Assembly: GCA_947623925.1 (NCBI GenBank)
Contig: CANQID010000003.1
Location: forward strand, 1 to 64,000
Length of the DNA stretch: 64,000 nucleotides
DNA from: an uncultured Bacilli bacterium
GTDB lineage: Bacteria; Bacillota_I; Bacilli_A; RF39; UBA660
Reading direction: 5' to 3'
The position numbers and the translations under genes are program-made. Below are positions 1 through 9,127 of this stretch, piece after piece; within the stretch, counting starts at the first letter, position 1, and each line of letters starts with the position of its first letter. The notes beneath the pieces were generated by a model. It did not search any database. It was not told where the DNA came from and saw only the letters and a list, made by a program, of their open reading frames with translations.

Positions 1-272
1 TTGAGGAAGGCCTGGTATTTTTTTAATATTTCATATCTTTCTTTCCAATCTTCTTTTGTTAATTCAGATTCTTTAGGCCTACCGCGTTTTTGACCTCTAC
101 CAATATATTTTTCTGGATGAAGAATTTTTTGTTTCCATGTTTCAATCGTTTTTTTTGATATTCCATATAATTCTCCAAGATATCTAGCAGAATAACCTTC
201 AAGATGTTTTTGTAGTATTTCTTCTTTCTCAGCTAGTGTATATTTACGAAATTTTTGACCTTTTGTTGCCAT
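1..272 (-). CDS. IS3-family transposase OrfA (HTH), truncated by window edge
   Basis: Reverse strand from ATG at 272 reads MATKGQKFRKYTLAEKEEILQKHLEGYSARYLGELYGISKKTIETWKQKILHPEKYIGRGQKRGRPKESELTKEDWKERYEILKKYQAFL, with no stop before the window edge; HTH and RYEILKK-QAFL ending typical of IS150-group orfA. Not in the ORF track because it is incomplete. Confidence 0.75.
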   Translation of the reverse strand, partial: MATKGQKFRKYTLAEKEEILQKHLEGYSARYLGELYGISKKTIETWKQKILHPEKYIGRGQKRGRPKESELTKEDWKERYEILKKYQAFL

Positions 273-359
273 AAGAAAAGCACCTCCTTTCGAGATGCTA
301 TTCTATCATATTTTTTTTAACTCCTTTTTTATGATGTCTACTCTAAGGGGTGCATTTCA
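1..359 (-). mobile_element. IS3-family (IS150-like) insertion sequence, left end, incomplete
   Basis: OrfA plus upstream TGAAATGCACCCCTTAGAGTAGACAT (reverse strand from about 359), which looks like an IS3-family terminus with TG end. The other end is outside the window. Confidence 0.5.
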
Positions 360-372
360 AATACCTATATTT

Positions 373-1467
373 TTATAATTCGCTAGAAGACTTAGACAAT
401 GTCATTTCAACTTCATTTATTTTATTATCTCTATAATATTTTACTTTAACTTTATCACCTATTTTATGTTTATATAGTATATATTTTAAATAAGTTGAAT
501 TTTTTACTTCTTCATCATCTATTGATAAAATTACATCTCCTACCTTTAATCCTGATTTTTGTGCTGGTGAGCCATTAACTACATTTACTATAACAGCTCC
601 AAAAGTTACATCGTTTGGAATATATATATCATAATTCGCTAAATAAAACACGTTATTTATATTCGTAGTACTTACACCAGAATACGGTCTTTGTATTTCC
701 TCACCTTTTTCTAAAGAATCTACACATGACATTACTAACTCTATAGGAATAGTAAAGCCCATACCTTCAACTTGATTTTGTACTAATTTTAGTGAAGTAA
801 TACCTATTACTTGTCCATTTATATTAGCTAAAGGTCCTCCACTATTACCAGGATTAATTGCAGCATCTGTTTGTAAAACTTCCATAATATAAAAAGAATT
901 ATCACTTAATCTTACTGTTACTTCCCTATTTTTTCCAGATAAAACTCCTTTTGTTACAGTACCCATATAATTTGAACCCAAAGGAGAACCTACAGTAAAT
1001 ACAGTATCGCCTATATTAGCTGCCTCACTAGACCCAATTTCAGCAACATCAATAACAGCAGATTCATCAACACTTAAAACTGCAATATCATAATACACAT
1101 CTGAACCTAATAAAGTTGCATCTACTTTTTTACCATTTGTAAAAGTAACCTGAACTCTATTAGAATTTTCTAAAACATGATAATTAGTTAAAATATAACC
1201 TTTTTTATCATCTTTTTTATATACAAATCCAGTACCTGAAGCAACAGCAGTTTGTCCATTATAAGTTTCAATTAAAACAACCGAATCATATATTTTTTCA
1301 ACACTAGTTTTAATGCTATCTGATTCTGAAATACTTACATATGAATTTGATTTTTCACTATATACTTGTTCTTCTTTTTTGTTAATGACATCATATATAA
1401 ATAATCCAGAAAAAACTACTAAAATTGTAATTAAACTTGTTAAAACATGTGGTATAATCTTTTTCAT
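373..1467 (-). CDS. htrA: HtrA/DegP-like trypsin-type serine protease with PDZ domain
   Basis: N-terminal TM segment; TGFVYKKDDKKGYILTNYHV (His), YYDIAVL (Asp), TDAAINPGNSGGPL (Ser) catalytic motifs; C-terminal PDZ (GSPAQKSGLKVGDVILSID). Confidence 0.93.
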   Translation of the reverse strand: MKKIIPHVLTSLITILVVFSGLFIYDVINKKEEQVYSEKSNSYVSISESDSIKTSVEKIYDSVVLIETYNGQTAVASGTGFVYKKDDKKGYILTNYHVLENSNRVQVTFTNGKKVDATLLGSDVYYDIAVLSVDESAVIDVAEIGSSEAANIGDTVFTVGSPLGSNYMGTVTKGVLSGKNREVTVRLSDNSFYIMEVLQTDAAINPGNSGGPLANINGQVIGITSLKLVQNQVEGMGFTIPIELVMSCVDSLEKGEEIQRPYSGVSTTNINNVFYLANYDIYIPNDVTFGAVIVNVVNGSPAQKSGLKVGDVILSIDDEEVKNSTYLKYILYKHKIGDKVKVKYYRDNKINEVEMTLSKSSSEL

Positions 1468-1485
1468 TTAATTTATATTTTCCTC

Positions 1486-2412
1486 CTATTCAATTATTTC
1501 TCTCCAATTAGTAGGGAAACCAATCCTATTAAGTATTGATGAAACCTCAAGTACTTTTATCTTTCCCTCTAATAAATCAATCTCATAACCAAGTTCACTA
1601 TATAAATCTCTAAACTCATCTTCACTTAACATATACTTTAAAATGATTAAAAGGGCAAACAAATCATTTTTACCATACTTATATGAATCTTCAACTTTCT
1701 CTATTTGTAATCTAGTATGTATTACATCGTCAGGAATAGCCCTTTGCGTTCTATGATCATAAAGTATATCCTCATGTGCACACAAATTTCTGAAATTAGC
1801 TAATATAGATAAATAAATGCCTAAAGTTTCGGTTTTAAGTCCATAGTAATTAGCAACTTCCAATTGATCTTCTATTTTTAATATGTTATATAATTCTGAA
1901 ACAATACCAAAAGATAATACTTTAACAAGTACCCACATTGGAATATAACCGTAATTAGTTATATAGTGCATTGTTGCAGTATGCTTTTTTCCATTTATTC
2001 TTATTTGCCTTTTCATCTTTGAAAGTACATCATTGACTTGTCTAACTTTCATAGAATCTTGATTAAAGTTTTCAAGATTTAAATAATTTTTTTCCTTATA
2101 ACCATAAGATTTAGATAATCTATAACTTATTATAGATTTTATATTGTTTTCTACAATTAAAATATTTTTAAAAAATATATTTCTAATTTTTCTATCAAAA
2201 GTAAATATAGAATATAACTCTTCAAAAGTAGTACCTTCTTTAAAATTTGCATCTTTACAATCCCCTGTAAAAAAATGCCTATATCCATTTATAAAAAAGT
2301 AATTTTCTTTAAATAAAACATCTTTTGCTCTTTCGACATCTTCTATAACTAAACCTCTTTGTTTGAGAATGTCTATTTGCTCATCTAATGTTTTGAATAT
2401 TTTACTTGCCAT
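1486..2412 (-). CDS. Abi_2 (AbiD/AbiF-like) family protein, putative HEPN RNase / abortive infection protein
   Basis: Abi_2-type N-terminus (TLDEQIDILKQRGLVIEDVERAKDVLFKENYFFINGYRHFF) and HEPN-type RxxxxH motif in ILANFRNLCAHEDILYDHR. Confidence 0.85.
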   Translation of the reverse strand: MASKIFKTLDEQIDILKQRGLVIEDVERAKDVLFKENYFFINGYRHFFTGDCKDANFKEGTTFEELYSIFTFDRKIRNIFFKNILIVENNIKSIISYRLSKSYGYKEKNYLNLENFNQDSMKVRQVNDVLSKMKRQIRINGKKHTATMHYITNYGYIPMWVLVKVLSFGIVSELYNILKIEDQLEVANYYGLKTETLGIYLSILANFRNLCAHEDILYDHRTQRAIPDDVIHTRLQIEKVEDSYKYGKNDLFALLIILKYMLSEDEFRDLYSELGYEIDLLEGKIKVLEVSSILNRIGFPTNWREIIE

Positions 2413-2475
2413 ATATCTTCACCCTATGTTAATTATACCACACTATATATGAAAAAAATATGAAATTTTATTGTA

Positions 2476-3138
2476 TTACATATGAAAATACTCCAAAATT
2501 CCACTATATATAGAATTTGCTATTTTATCTTGATAAGTAGGTTTAAGTAATAGGTATCTTTCGTTTGAATTACTTAAAAATCCAGCTTCTACTAAAACTC
2601 CCGGTACTTTTATTCTTTTATACATATACATATCTGTCATTTCTTTATATTCTCTTGTTGTTTTTAAATCCTTTTTAAATCTTTTTTGTAAAATTTCAGC
2701 TATTTTTTTATTATTAGGATTTATATCGTCATAAAAAACTTGTGCACCTCTCCAAGTAGAAGAAGCTATCGAATTAAGGTGTATAGATATATATAAATCA
2801 CACTTTGAATCATTAATTATATTTGCCCTTCTTGATAGATCGCTTCTTTTTCTATTTACTGCATTATTAACAGATAGATCATAATCTCCTGTTCTTGTAA
2901 GAAGTACAATTGCACCATTTTTTTCTAAAATATCAGCAAGTTTTAAACTTATATTTAAATTTATATCGGCCTCATATATGTCTTTATAGATTGCTCCAGG
3001 ATCCAAACCTCCATGACCAGCATCAATATATATTACTTTACCTAATAAAGATAATTCATTACTACCTGCCTTAACAAAGCCAAATGCACATATAAAAACA
3101 ATCAATAAAAAAATAACATATATTTTATATTTAGTCAT
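2476..3138 (-). CDS. cwlD: N-acetylmuramoyl-L-alanine amidase (Amidase_3), CwlD-like
   Basis: N-terminal TM; IDAGHGGLDPGA, SIHLNS, VEAGFLSNSNE motifs. Confidence 0.88.
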   Translation of the reverse strand: MTKYKIYVIFLLIVFICAFGFVKAGSNELSLLGKVIYIDAGHGGLDPGAIYKDIYEADINLNISLKLADILEKNGAIVLLTRTGDYDLSVNNAVNRKRSDLSRRANIINDSKCDLYISIHLNSIASSTWRGAQVFYDDINPNNKKIAEILQKRFKKDLKTTREYKEMTDMYMYKRIKVPGVLVEAGFLSNSNERYLLLKPTYQDKIANSIYSGILEYFHM

Positions 3139-3166
3139 AAAATCACCTTAATTAAATATATGTTAT

Positions 3167-3835
3167 TTACTTTACTTTATTAAAATAACTCCAAGGAATA
3201 GTATTAGGAAATTGTTCATCAAATATCAATCTTTCATTTGTTATTGGATGATTAAACTCTAAATGACCTGCAAATAAAGCAATTTGTTGTCCTATTTTTG
3301 AATTAGCATTATATTTTTGGTCACCATACAAAGCTAAATTCCTTGAAGAAAATTGAACTCTAATTTGATGCGATCTCCCTGTTATTAAAGTTATTTTAAC
3401 TAATGATAAGTTATATTTATCATTATACTGCAATAGTTCATACTTTAATTTTGATAGTTTACCATTGTCATCAATTTTTACAATATTATTTACATTATCT
3501 TTTAAAAGTTTATCTACAAAAATATCTTCTTTTTTTTCTATCTTATTACAAGTAACAGCAAAATAAATTTTTGTAAATTTATTAGTTCTTATTTGCTCAC
3601 TCAATCTAGATGCACATTTACTTGTTTTAGCAAACACCATTATACCACTAACGGGTCTATCTAAACGATGTACAAGTCCTAAATAAACTTTGCCTGGTTT
3701 ATTATATTTTTCTTTTATATATTTTTTTAAAATAGTAAGTAAATCTTCATCTTTACTATTATCTTCTTGAACAGGAATATTTATTGGTTTTATAACAACT
3801 AATAAATGATTATCTTCATATAATATTTTAATCAT
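3167..3835 (-). CDS. RluA-family pseudouridine synthase
   Basis: LVHRLDRPVSGIMVFAKT catalytic motif, TGRSHQIRVQF. Start placed at MIKILYEDNHLL (3835), overlapping the upstream stop (ATGATTAA). Confidence 0.9.
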   Translation of the reverse strand: MIKILYEDNHLLVVIKPINIPVQEDNSKDEDLLTILKKYIKEKYNKPGKVYLGLVHRLDRPVSGIMVFAKTSKCASRLSEQIRTNKFTKIYFAVTCNKIEKKEDIFVDKLLKDNVNNIVKIDDNGKLSKLKYELLQYNDKYNLSLVKITLITGRSHQIRVQFSSRNLALYGDQKYNANSKIGQQIALFAGHLEFNHPITNERLIFDEQFPNTIPWSYFNKVK

Positions 3836-4703
3836 TGCATTGCCATCTTCCATATATACCACAAGGTAAAACCATATTGTTTTTAGTTATTGGGAGTCCT
3901 ATTTCTCCAGAATCTACTGTTCCATTATTATAAATTGGTAAAAGTCTTGATTTAAGTATATTTTCTAAAACAGAACTTGATATTCCTGTTGTATATGAGT
4001 TTATAAGAAAAAATAATGGTTTATCACTTAATACTTTTATACATAAATCTATCAAGTTACAAATATTTTCCTCAAATTTCCATTTTTCTCCATTAGGACC
4101 TCTACCATATGAAGGAGGATCCATTATTATTGCATCATATTTATTTCCTCGCCTTATTTCTCTTTCAACAAATTTAATGCAATCATCTACTATAAATCTT
4201 ATTTTATTGTTTTCAAGTTTACATAATTTCATATTTTCTTTTGCCCATTCAACCATACCTTTTGCAGCATCGACATGAACAACTTCAACAGCACCCGCAG
4301 AAGAACACGCCATAGTTGCACCACCTGTATATGCAAACAAATTTAAAACTTTAATTTTTCTATTACTCTTTTTTATTTTCTCCATAACAAAATCCCAATT
4401 AACTGCTTGTTCTGGAAATAAACCTGTATGTTTAAAATTAGTAGGGCTTACTTTAAAGGTAAGGTTCTTATAATTAACATACCAAAATTGTGGTAATTTC
4501 CTTTTAAATTCCCAAGAACCCCCTCCACTTGTACTTCTATGATAAAATCCATCTGGATTTTTCCAATTATCACTTATATTTTCTATTGGCCATATAGCTT
4601 GTGGATCTGGTCTTCTTAAAATAATTCCATTCCAATTTTCTAGTTTTTCACCATTTCCTGCATCTATTAATTCATATTCTTTCCAATCATGACTTAATCT
4701 CAT
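3828..4703 (-). CDS. Class I SAM-dependent rRNA methyltransferase (RlmI/RlmK-type catalytic domain)
   Basis: VLNLFAYTGGATMACSSAGA (SAM motif I), IIMDPPSYGRG (motif IV). Confidence 0.88.
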   Translation of the reverse strand: MRLSHDWKEYELIDAGNGEKLENWNGIILRRPDPQAIWPIENISDNWKNPDGFYHRSTSGGGSWEFKRKLPQFWYVNYKNLTFKVSPTNFKHTGLFPEQAVNWDFVMEKIKKSNRKIKVLNLFAYTGGATMACSSAGAVEVVHVDAAKGMVEWAKENMKLCKLENNKIRFIVDDCIKFVEREIRRGNKYDAIIMDPPSYGRGPNGEKWKFEENICNLIDLCIKVLSDKPLFFLINSYTTGISSSVLENILKSRLLPIYNNGTVDSGEIGLPITKNNMVLPCGIYGRWQCND

Positions 4704-4714
4704 AATACCACCTG

Positions 4715-5623
4715 TTATTCTATTGACTTAATTGCTTCTTTAATTACATTTATAGATTCTTTCATATGTTCAGTTTCTCTATCATTTAATTTTATGTACA
4801 TTCTTTCTTTACAACCATCTTTATTTATTATAGTTGCGCCACCTATAAATATGTCATTTGTTTCATCATATGAAGAAACTGTTATTATACTGTTTTCATC
4901 ACCTAATATTGCATTAGTTATTCTAACTAGACACATACCTATGCCATAGTATGTTGCTCCTTTTCTATCGATTATTTCATAAGCAGCATTTTTTACATCT
5001 TCACAAATATTATGTAATTCTTCATCACTTAAAAAATCTTTTATATTTTGTGGTCCTACTTTAGCACTACTCCAAGGTACAAACTCTGAATCACCATGTT
5101 CACCTATCACATATGCATGCACATCTTTAGCACTTACACTTAATTTTTCACTTATCATATATCTTAATCTAGCAGTATCTAATATAGTTCCACTTCCTAT
5201 TATTTTTTTAGCAGGTAAACCTGAATATTTCCAAGTAATATATGTCATTACATCAAGTGGATTTGTTGCTATTAAAAATATTCCTTTAAAGTTATTTTCC
5301 ATAACTTTTTCTATAATTGATTTAAATATTTTACTATTTTTATTTATTAAATCCATTCTAGTTTCACCAGGATTTTGATTTGCGCCTGCTGCTATCATTA
5401 CTATTGTTGCATCATTACAATCTTCATATGTACCTTTTTTTATTAACATAGGAGTTGGAGCGAATGGTAAACAATGATTTAAATCCATTACTTCTCCTTC
5501 TATTCTCTTTTCATCTAAATCGATAAGTACAAGTTCATTTACTCTAGTTTTTTGATTTAAAAGTGCATATGCATAACTCATACCAACATTTCCACAACCT
5601 ATAATTACAACTTTATTATTCAT
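4715..5623 (-). CDS. ldh: L-lactate dehydrogenase
   Basis: GCGNVGMSYAYALL Rossmann motif, GEHGDSEFVPWS catalytic motif, TNPLDVMTYITWK. Confidence 0.9.
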   Translation of the reverse strand: MNNKVVIIGCGNVGMSYAYALLNQKTRVNELVLIDLDEKRIEGEVMDLNHCLPFAPTPMLIKKGTYEDCNDATIVMIAAGANQNPGETRMDLINKNSKIFKSIIEKVMENNFKGIFLIATNPLDVMTYITWKYSGLPAKKIIGSGTILDTARLRYMISEKLSVSAKDVHAYVIGEHGDSEFVPWSSAKVGPQNIKDFLSDEELHNICEDVKNAAYEIIDRKGATYYGIGMCLVRITNAILGDENSIITVSSYDETNDIFIGGATIINKDGCKERMYIKLNDRETEHMKESINVIKEAIKSIE

Positions 5624-5670
5624 AATATCACCTAAAATAATTATACAGTAAAAATAAATATAAATAAAGA

Positions 5671-5695
5671 AAAAGAACGAATAAATCGTTCTTTT
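5671..5695 (-). terminator. Intrinsic terminator after rplM-rpsI
   Basis: Hairpin AAAAGAACGA-ATAAA-TCGTTCTTTT followed by T-rich tract on the minus strand. Confidence 0.75.
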
Positions 5696-5700
5696 GAAAA

Positions 5701-6120
5701 TTATCTTTTTGAAAATTGTGGCGCTCTACGAGCAGCTTTAAGACCTGGTTTCTTTCTTTCCTTAACGCGAGAATCTCTTGTAATCATTCCAGCTCTTTTT
5801 AATATTTTTCTATAGCTTGTTTCACTATTAGGGTCAGTATTTTTATCATATTCTAATAATGCTCTCGTAATTCCTAATCTTATAGCCCCTGTTTGTCCTG
5901 TAAATCCACCACCTGAAACTTTAACATCTATATCAAAAGTTTCTTCAGTTTTTGTTAAAACTAGTGGTTGCATTAAATCCATTACATTTGTTTCATAAGG
6001 AAAAAACTCTCTAACATCTCTTCCATTAACTGTTATTTTTCCTTTTCCTGGAACCATTTTTACTTGAGCAACAGAAGATTTTCTTCTACCTGTTCCTAAA
6101 AATATTCTTTTTTCTGCCAT
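5701..6120 (-). CDS. rpsI: 30S ribosomal protein S9
   Basis: [17 protein letters not shown] ... [14 protein letters not shown]. Confidence 0.97.
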   Translation of the reverse strand: MAEKRIFLGTGRRKSSVAQVKMVPGKGKITVNGRDVREFFPYETNVMDLMQPLVLTKTEETFDIDVKVSGGGFTGQTGAIRLGITRALLEYDKNTDPNSETSYRKILKRAGMITRDSRVKERKKPGLKAARRAPQFSKR

Positions 6121-6131
6121 TTAAAACCCTC

Positions 6132-6563
6132 CTAGTCCTTTAACTCCACAGGCTTTTGTGCCATATGAGGATGTTCACTTTCAGCATAAACAAATAATTT
6201 TTTATACATTTGTCTTCCAAGTCTTCCTTTTGGAAGCATTCCTTTTACTGCTCTTTCAATCATTTCAACAGGATAATTTTCTTTCATTTCTTTTGCTGTT
6301 CTTTCCCTTAAACCACCTGTATATCCACTATGATTATAATAAATTTTATCGTTAAGTTTATTTCCAGTTAAATTAACTTTAGAAGCATTAACTATTATAA
6401 CGTTATCTCCACAATCAACATGTGGTGTAAAAGTTGGTTTATGTTTTCCTCTTAATATATGAGCTGCTTTAGTAGCAATACGACCTAGATTTTTACCTTC
6501 AGCATCAATCACATACCAATTACGAACAACTTCTTCTTTTTTTTGCATATATGAATTTTTCAT
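6132..6563 (-). CDS. rplM: 50S ribosomal protein L13
   Basis: [39 protein letters not shown] ... [19 protein letters not shown]. Confidence 0.97.
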   Translation of the reverse strand: MKNSYMQKKEEVVRNWYVIDAEGKNLGRIATKAAHILRGKHKPTFTPHVDCGDNVIIVNASKVNLTGNKLNDKIYYNHSGYTGGLRERTAKEMKENYPVEMIERAVKGMLPKGRLGRQMYKKLFVYAESEHPHMAQKPVELKD

Positions 6564-6644
6564 ATTGTCTTCCTTTCTCCTTTACAAATGATAAGTTGTC
6601 CCAAGACTTATCACATGTGGGATTGATTAAATGTACCAAGTTCA
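6564..6644 (-). ncRNA. Candidate L13-type ribosomal leader
   Basis: Short 5'UTR of rplM with stem GATAAGT-CTTGGGACA-ACTTATC, in the usual position of the Firmicutes L13 leader; no covariance search run. Confidence 0.5.
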
Positions 6645-6673
6645 ATTATATAAAAAAAACTATAAAAAGTCAA
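6645..6673 (-). promoter_or_regulatory. Sigma-A promoter of rplM-rpsI
   Basis: Minus strand TTGACT (6668-6673), 17-bp spacer, TATAAT (6645-6650). Confidence 0.75.
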
Positions 6674-6732
6674 TCCTAATAACGTTTTTATAGTTAATTT
6701 TATTGTAAATATTTTATAAATATTACATAATG

Positions 6733-7485
6733 TTAATCCTTCTTAGATTTTTGAATATTGTAAGCCATTTTTAATTTCAACTTCATAGGAACAAATCTAT
6801 TAAATATATATACAAATTTCATAGTAAATCCAGGTATTATTAATAATTTTCTTTTAAACATTTTATTTATAGCATACTTACAAACCTCATCTGGTTGTAA
6901 TGCTTTTACTCCAAATTTAACACCTGCAACTTTATTAAATTCTGTATCTACAGGTCCTGGACATAAAGCACCTACATACACATTGCTTTTCTCTTTTTTT
7001 AATTCTTCATAAATTGCCATTGTTAAATTAAATACATATGATTTAGTTGCATAATAACTTGCCATTAGAGGCCCTGGTAAAAAGGCTGCTGAAGAAGCTA
7101 CATTTAAAATATAGCCTTTATTTTTCTTTTTAAAATATTTTAAAAATAATTTTGTTAACATATGAACTGCTTTAATGTTAAGGTCTATCATATCTAGTTC
7201 TTTTTCTATGTTTGTTTTTGTAAACTCACCAAATACACCAAAACCTGCATTATTTATTAAAATATCTATATCTTCATCTTTAACTTGCTCATATAGTTTC
7301 ATGCAATTATATGAACTCGATATATCAAGCGTAATTATTTCTACATTTGTTTTTAATTCTTTTTTTAAAGTTTCTAGTTTTTTCTTTCTTCTTGCAACCA
7401 ATATTAAATCATATCCCATTTCGCTTAATATTATTGAAAAATTTCTACCTAGTCCAGAGCTAGCACCTGTTATTAAAGCTTTCAT
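6733..7485 (-). CDS. SDR-family short-chain dehydrogenase
   Basis: ALITGASSGLGRNFS, INNAGFG, SYYATKSYV (YxxxK) motifs. Confidence 0.88.
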   Translation of the reverse strand: MKALITGASSGLGRNFSIILSEMGYDLILVARRKKKLETLKKELKTNVEIITLDISSSYNCMKLYEQVKDEDIDILINNAGFGVFGEFTKTNIEKELDMIDLNIKAVHMLTKLFLKYFKKKNKGYILNVASSAAFLPGPLMASYYATKSYVFNLTMAIYEELKKEKSNVYVGALCPGPVDTEFNKVAGVKFGVKALQPDEVCKYAINKMFKRKLLIIPGFTMKFVYIFNRFVPMKLKLKMAYNIQKSKKD

Positions 7486-7668
7486 ATCATCACCATTATC
7501 ATTATAATATAAATTCGTACATTAAATCAAATAAAAATATGATTAAACCAATGTTTTATTTTTGAATACATATTATTTCTAGTTATATTAACTCCATAGA
7601 TATAGATTTTTTACTATCAATAGACATATTATTGAAATTTAAATATCTTTTCAATTTATTATAATCTA

Positions 7669-7698
7669 TTTACAAAATATTATTTTTTAAGTTATAAT
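7669..7698 (+). promoter_or_regulatory. Sigma-A promoter of lipoprotein gene
   Basis: TTTACA (7669-7674), 18-bp spacer, TATAAT (7693-7698); RBS AGGAGG at about 7709-7714. Confidence 0.6.
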
Positions 7699-7723
7699 AT
7701 CATAAGAAAGGAGGAATAAATAT

Positions 7724-8422
7724 ATGTATAAAAAAATATTTAACTATTTTAAAATATTTACTTGTATAGTTTTATCATTTATTATATTAACAGGTTGTTC
7801 AAAAAGTTCTACACCAAATTCCACAGGAACTAATGCAAGCACAAATAGTGATAAAAACGAAAATTATTCAAGTGAGAATTTAGGAAAGAATATAACAAGT
7901 AGTGGTTCTGTGACAGAACAAGGCAAATTAGTAGTATTTGCAAAAAATAACAATAATATTGCAGTTGATATGGAAATTGAAGTAGAATTTTATGACGCCA
8001 ATAATACAATAGTTGGAAGTGATTCTGAAGAACTACTAGGTATTGGTTCAAATGGGGAAATAGCCGTTGAAATGTATGATACTCCGGAAAATTTTGATAA
8101 TTATAAAATCTATGTTGATGTAGAAAAAACTGATGAAATATCTTATTATGATCAATTAGAAGTTACTCACAATAATAATGGTGAAGAAATTGCTGTACAA
8201 GTTAAAAATAATTCACAAGATGTTATTGAATATATAGCAGTTTCAGTTGTTTATTATCAAGGAGATAAAGTTGTTGGCATAGATGATGATATAGAAAGTG
8301 ATATCAAAAGTGGCAGATCTGCAAACTTTAATTTAGATTTTCCATATGATAAAAAATATGATGATATAAAATTTGATAATTATAAAGTATTTGTTAATGG
8401 AGCATATTCTTTTAATTGGTAG
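7724..8422 (+). CDS. Putative lipoprotein, FxLYD-like extracellular domains
   Basis: Signal peptide with lipobox ILTGC; good RBS; two repeated beta-rich segments (NNIAVDMEIEVEFYDANNTIVG / NNSQDVIEYIAVSVVYYQGDKVVG). Confidence 0.8.
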   Translation: MYKKIFNYFKIFTCIVLSFIILTGCSKSSTPNSTGTNASTNSDKNENYSSENLGKNITSSGSVTEQGKLVVFAKNNNNIAVDMEIEVEFYDANNTIVGSDSEELLGIGSNGEIAVEMYDTPENFDNYKIYVDVEKTDEISYYDQLEVTHNNNGEEIAVQVKNNSQDVIEYIAVSVVYYQGDKVVGIDDDIESDIKSGRSANFNLDFPYDKKYDDIKFDNYKVFVNGAYSFNW

Positions 8423-8478
8423 TTTAAACCTATTAATTTTACTATAAAATTATGCAGTAATTATACATATTTATTCAT

Positions 8479-8516
8479 AAAAAAACAATATATTTAAATT
8501 AATATATTGTTTTTTT
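8479..8516. terminator. Bidirectional intrinsic terminator
   Basis: AAAAAAACAATATATT-TAAATT-AATATATTGTTTTTTT between convergent genes. Confidence 0.8.
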
Positions 8517-9009
8517 ATTCAACAACTCCATTTTTATAATTGTATGTTCCACGATAACCTTTAATCGTGCAATTTTCAAGTTCAATTTGTCCATTTAGAG
8601 CTAATATTTTTTTCTCACATGTTACATCTTTGTTATAATTTTCTATTATTAACGAATCTAAAGTATTTTGGTCTTCCGCCTTGCCATTTAAAATTGCTAA
8701 ATAATAAGAATTTTGTATTTCTTTAGCATAGTTAGATACTATTATTCTAGCATTACTAGTATTGTTTCCAAATATTTTAGTGCCTGTTATTAACATTAAC
8801 CCAAAATATATAATTAAAACAACTGATCCCATGATTATAACAAATGATATAAATATTTTTTCTTTTAAATTAGTTAAACCTATTATCAAAGCAATTACTA
8901 CAAGTACAATCCCAACTATTTCATTAATAAAAATTGTAGACAATATCGATATTAATATAAACAATAATCCTATAATAGATTTTAAACTATTTCCACTATA
9001 ACTTCCCAT
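8515..9009 (-). CDS. Hypothetical membrane protein with C-terminal extracytoplasmic domain
   Basis: Three hydrophobic segments and a C-terminal domain with two Cys (DVTCEKK ... ELENCTIKGYRGTYNYKNG). Confidence 0.65.
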   Translation of the reverse strand: MGSYSGNSLKSIIGLLFILISILSTIFINEIVGIVLVVIALIIGLTNLKEKIFISFVIIMGSVVLIIYFGLMLITGTKIFGNNTSNARIIVSNYAKEIQNSYYLAILNGKAEDQNTLDSLIIENYNKDVTCEKKILALNGQIELENCTIKGYRGTYNYKNGVVE

Positions 9010-9109
9010 AAAATCTCCTCAATACTTATTTTCATTATAACAGCCATAATATTATGTCAATTAAATAACTACAATAAATTAAATTTCAAGTAAAAAAATG
9101 TAAACAAAA

Positions 9110-9127
9110 AGATGCTTATTTTGCATC
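9110..9127 (-). terminator. Intrinsic terminator of the alpha operon, overlapping the rplQ stop codon
   Basis: Minus strand AGATGC-AAAATAA-GCATCT then TTTTG; loop contains the rplQ TAA. Confidence 0.75.

Noticed and set aside
1468-2475. Dedicated non-coding RNA partner next to the Abi_2 gene
   Set aside because: Flanking gaps are only 18 and 63 bp and I saw no structured element, so it was not reported as a feature.
6158-6355. Plus-strand 65-aa ORF within rplM
   Set aside because: Antisense to a conserved ribosomal gene; low-complexity F/L-rich translation typical of AT-rich shadow ORFs. The same applies to other antisense ORFs over ribosomal, gyrB, ftsH, mfd and dnaA genes.
7175-7507. Plus-strand 110-aa ORF over the SDR gene
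   Set aside because: Antisense shadow of a clear SDR coding sequence.
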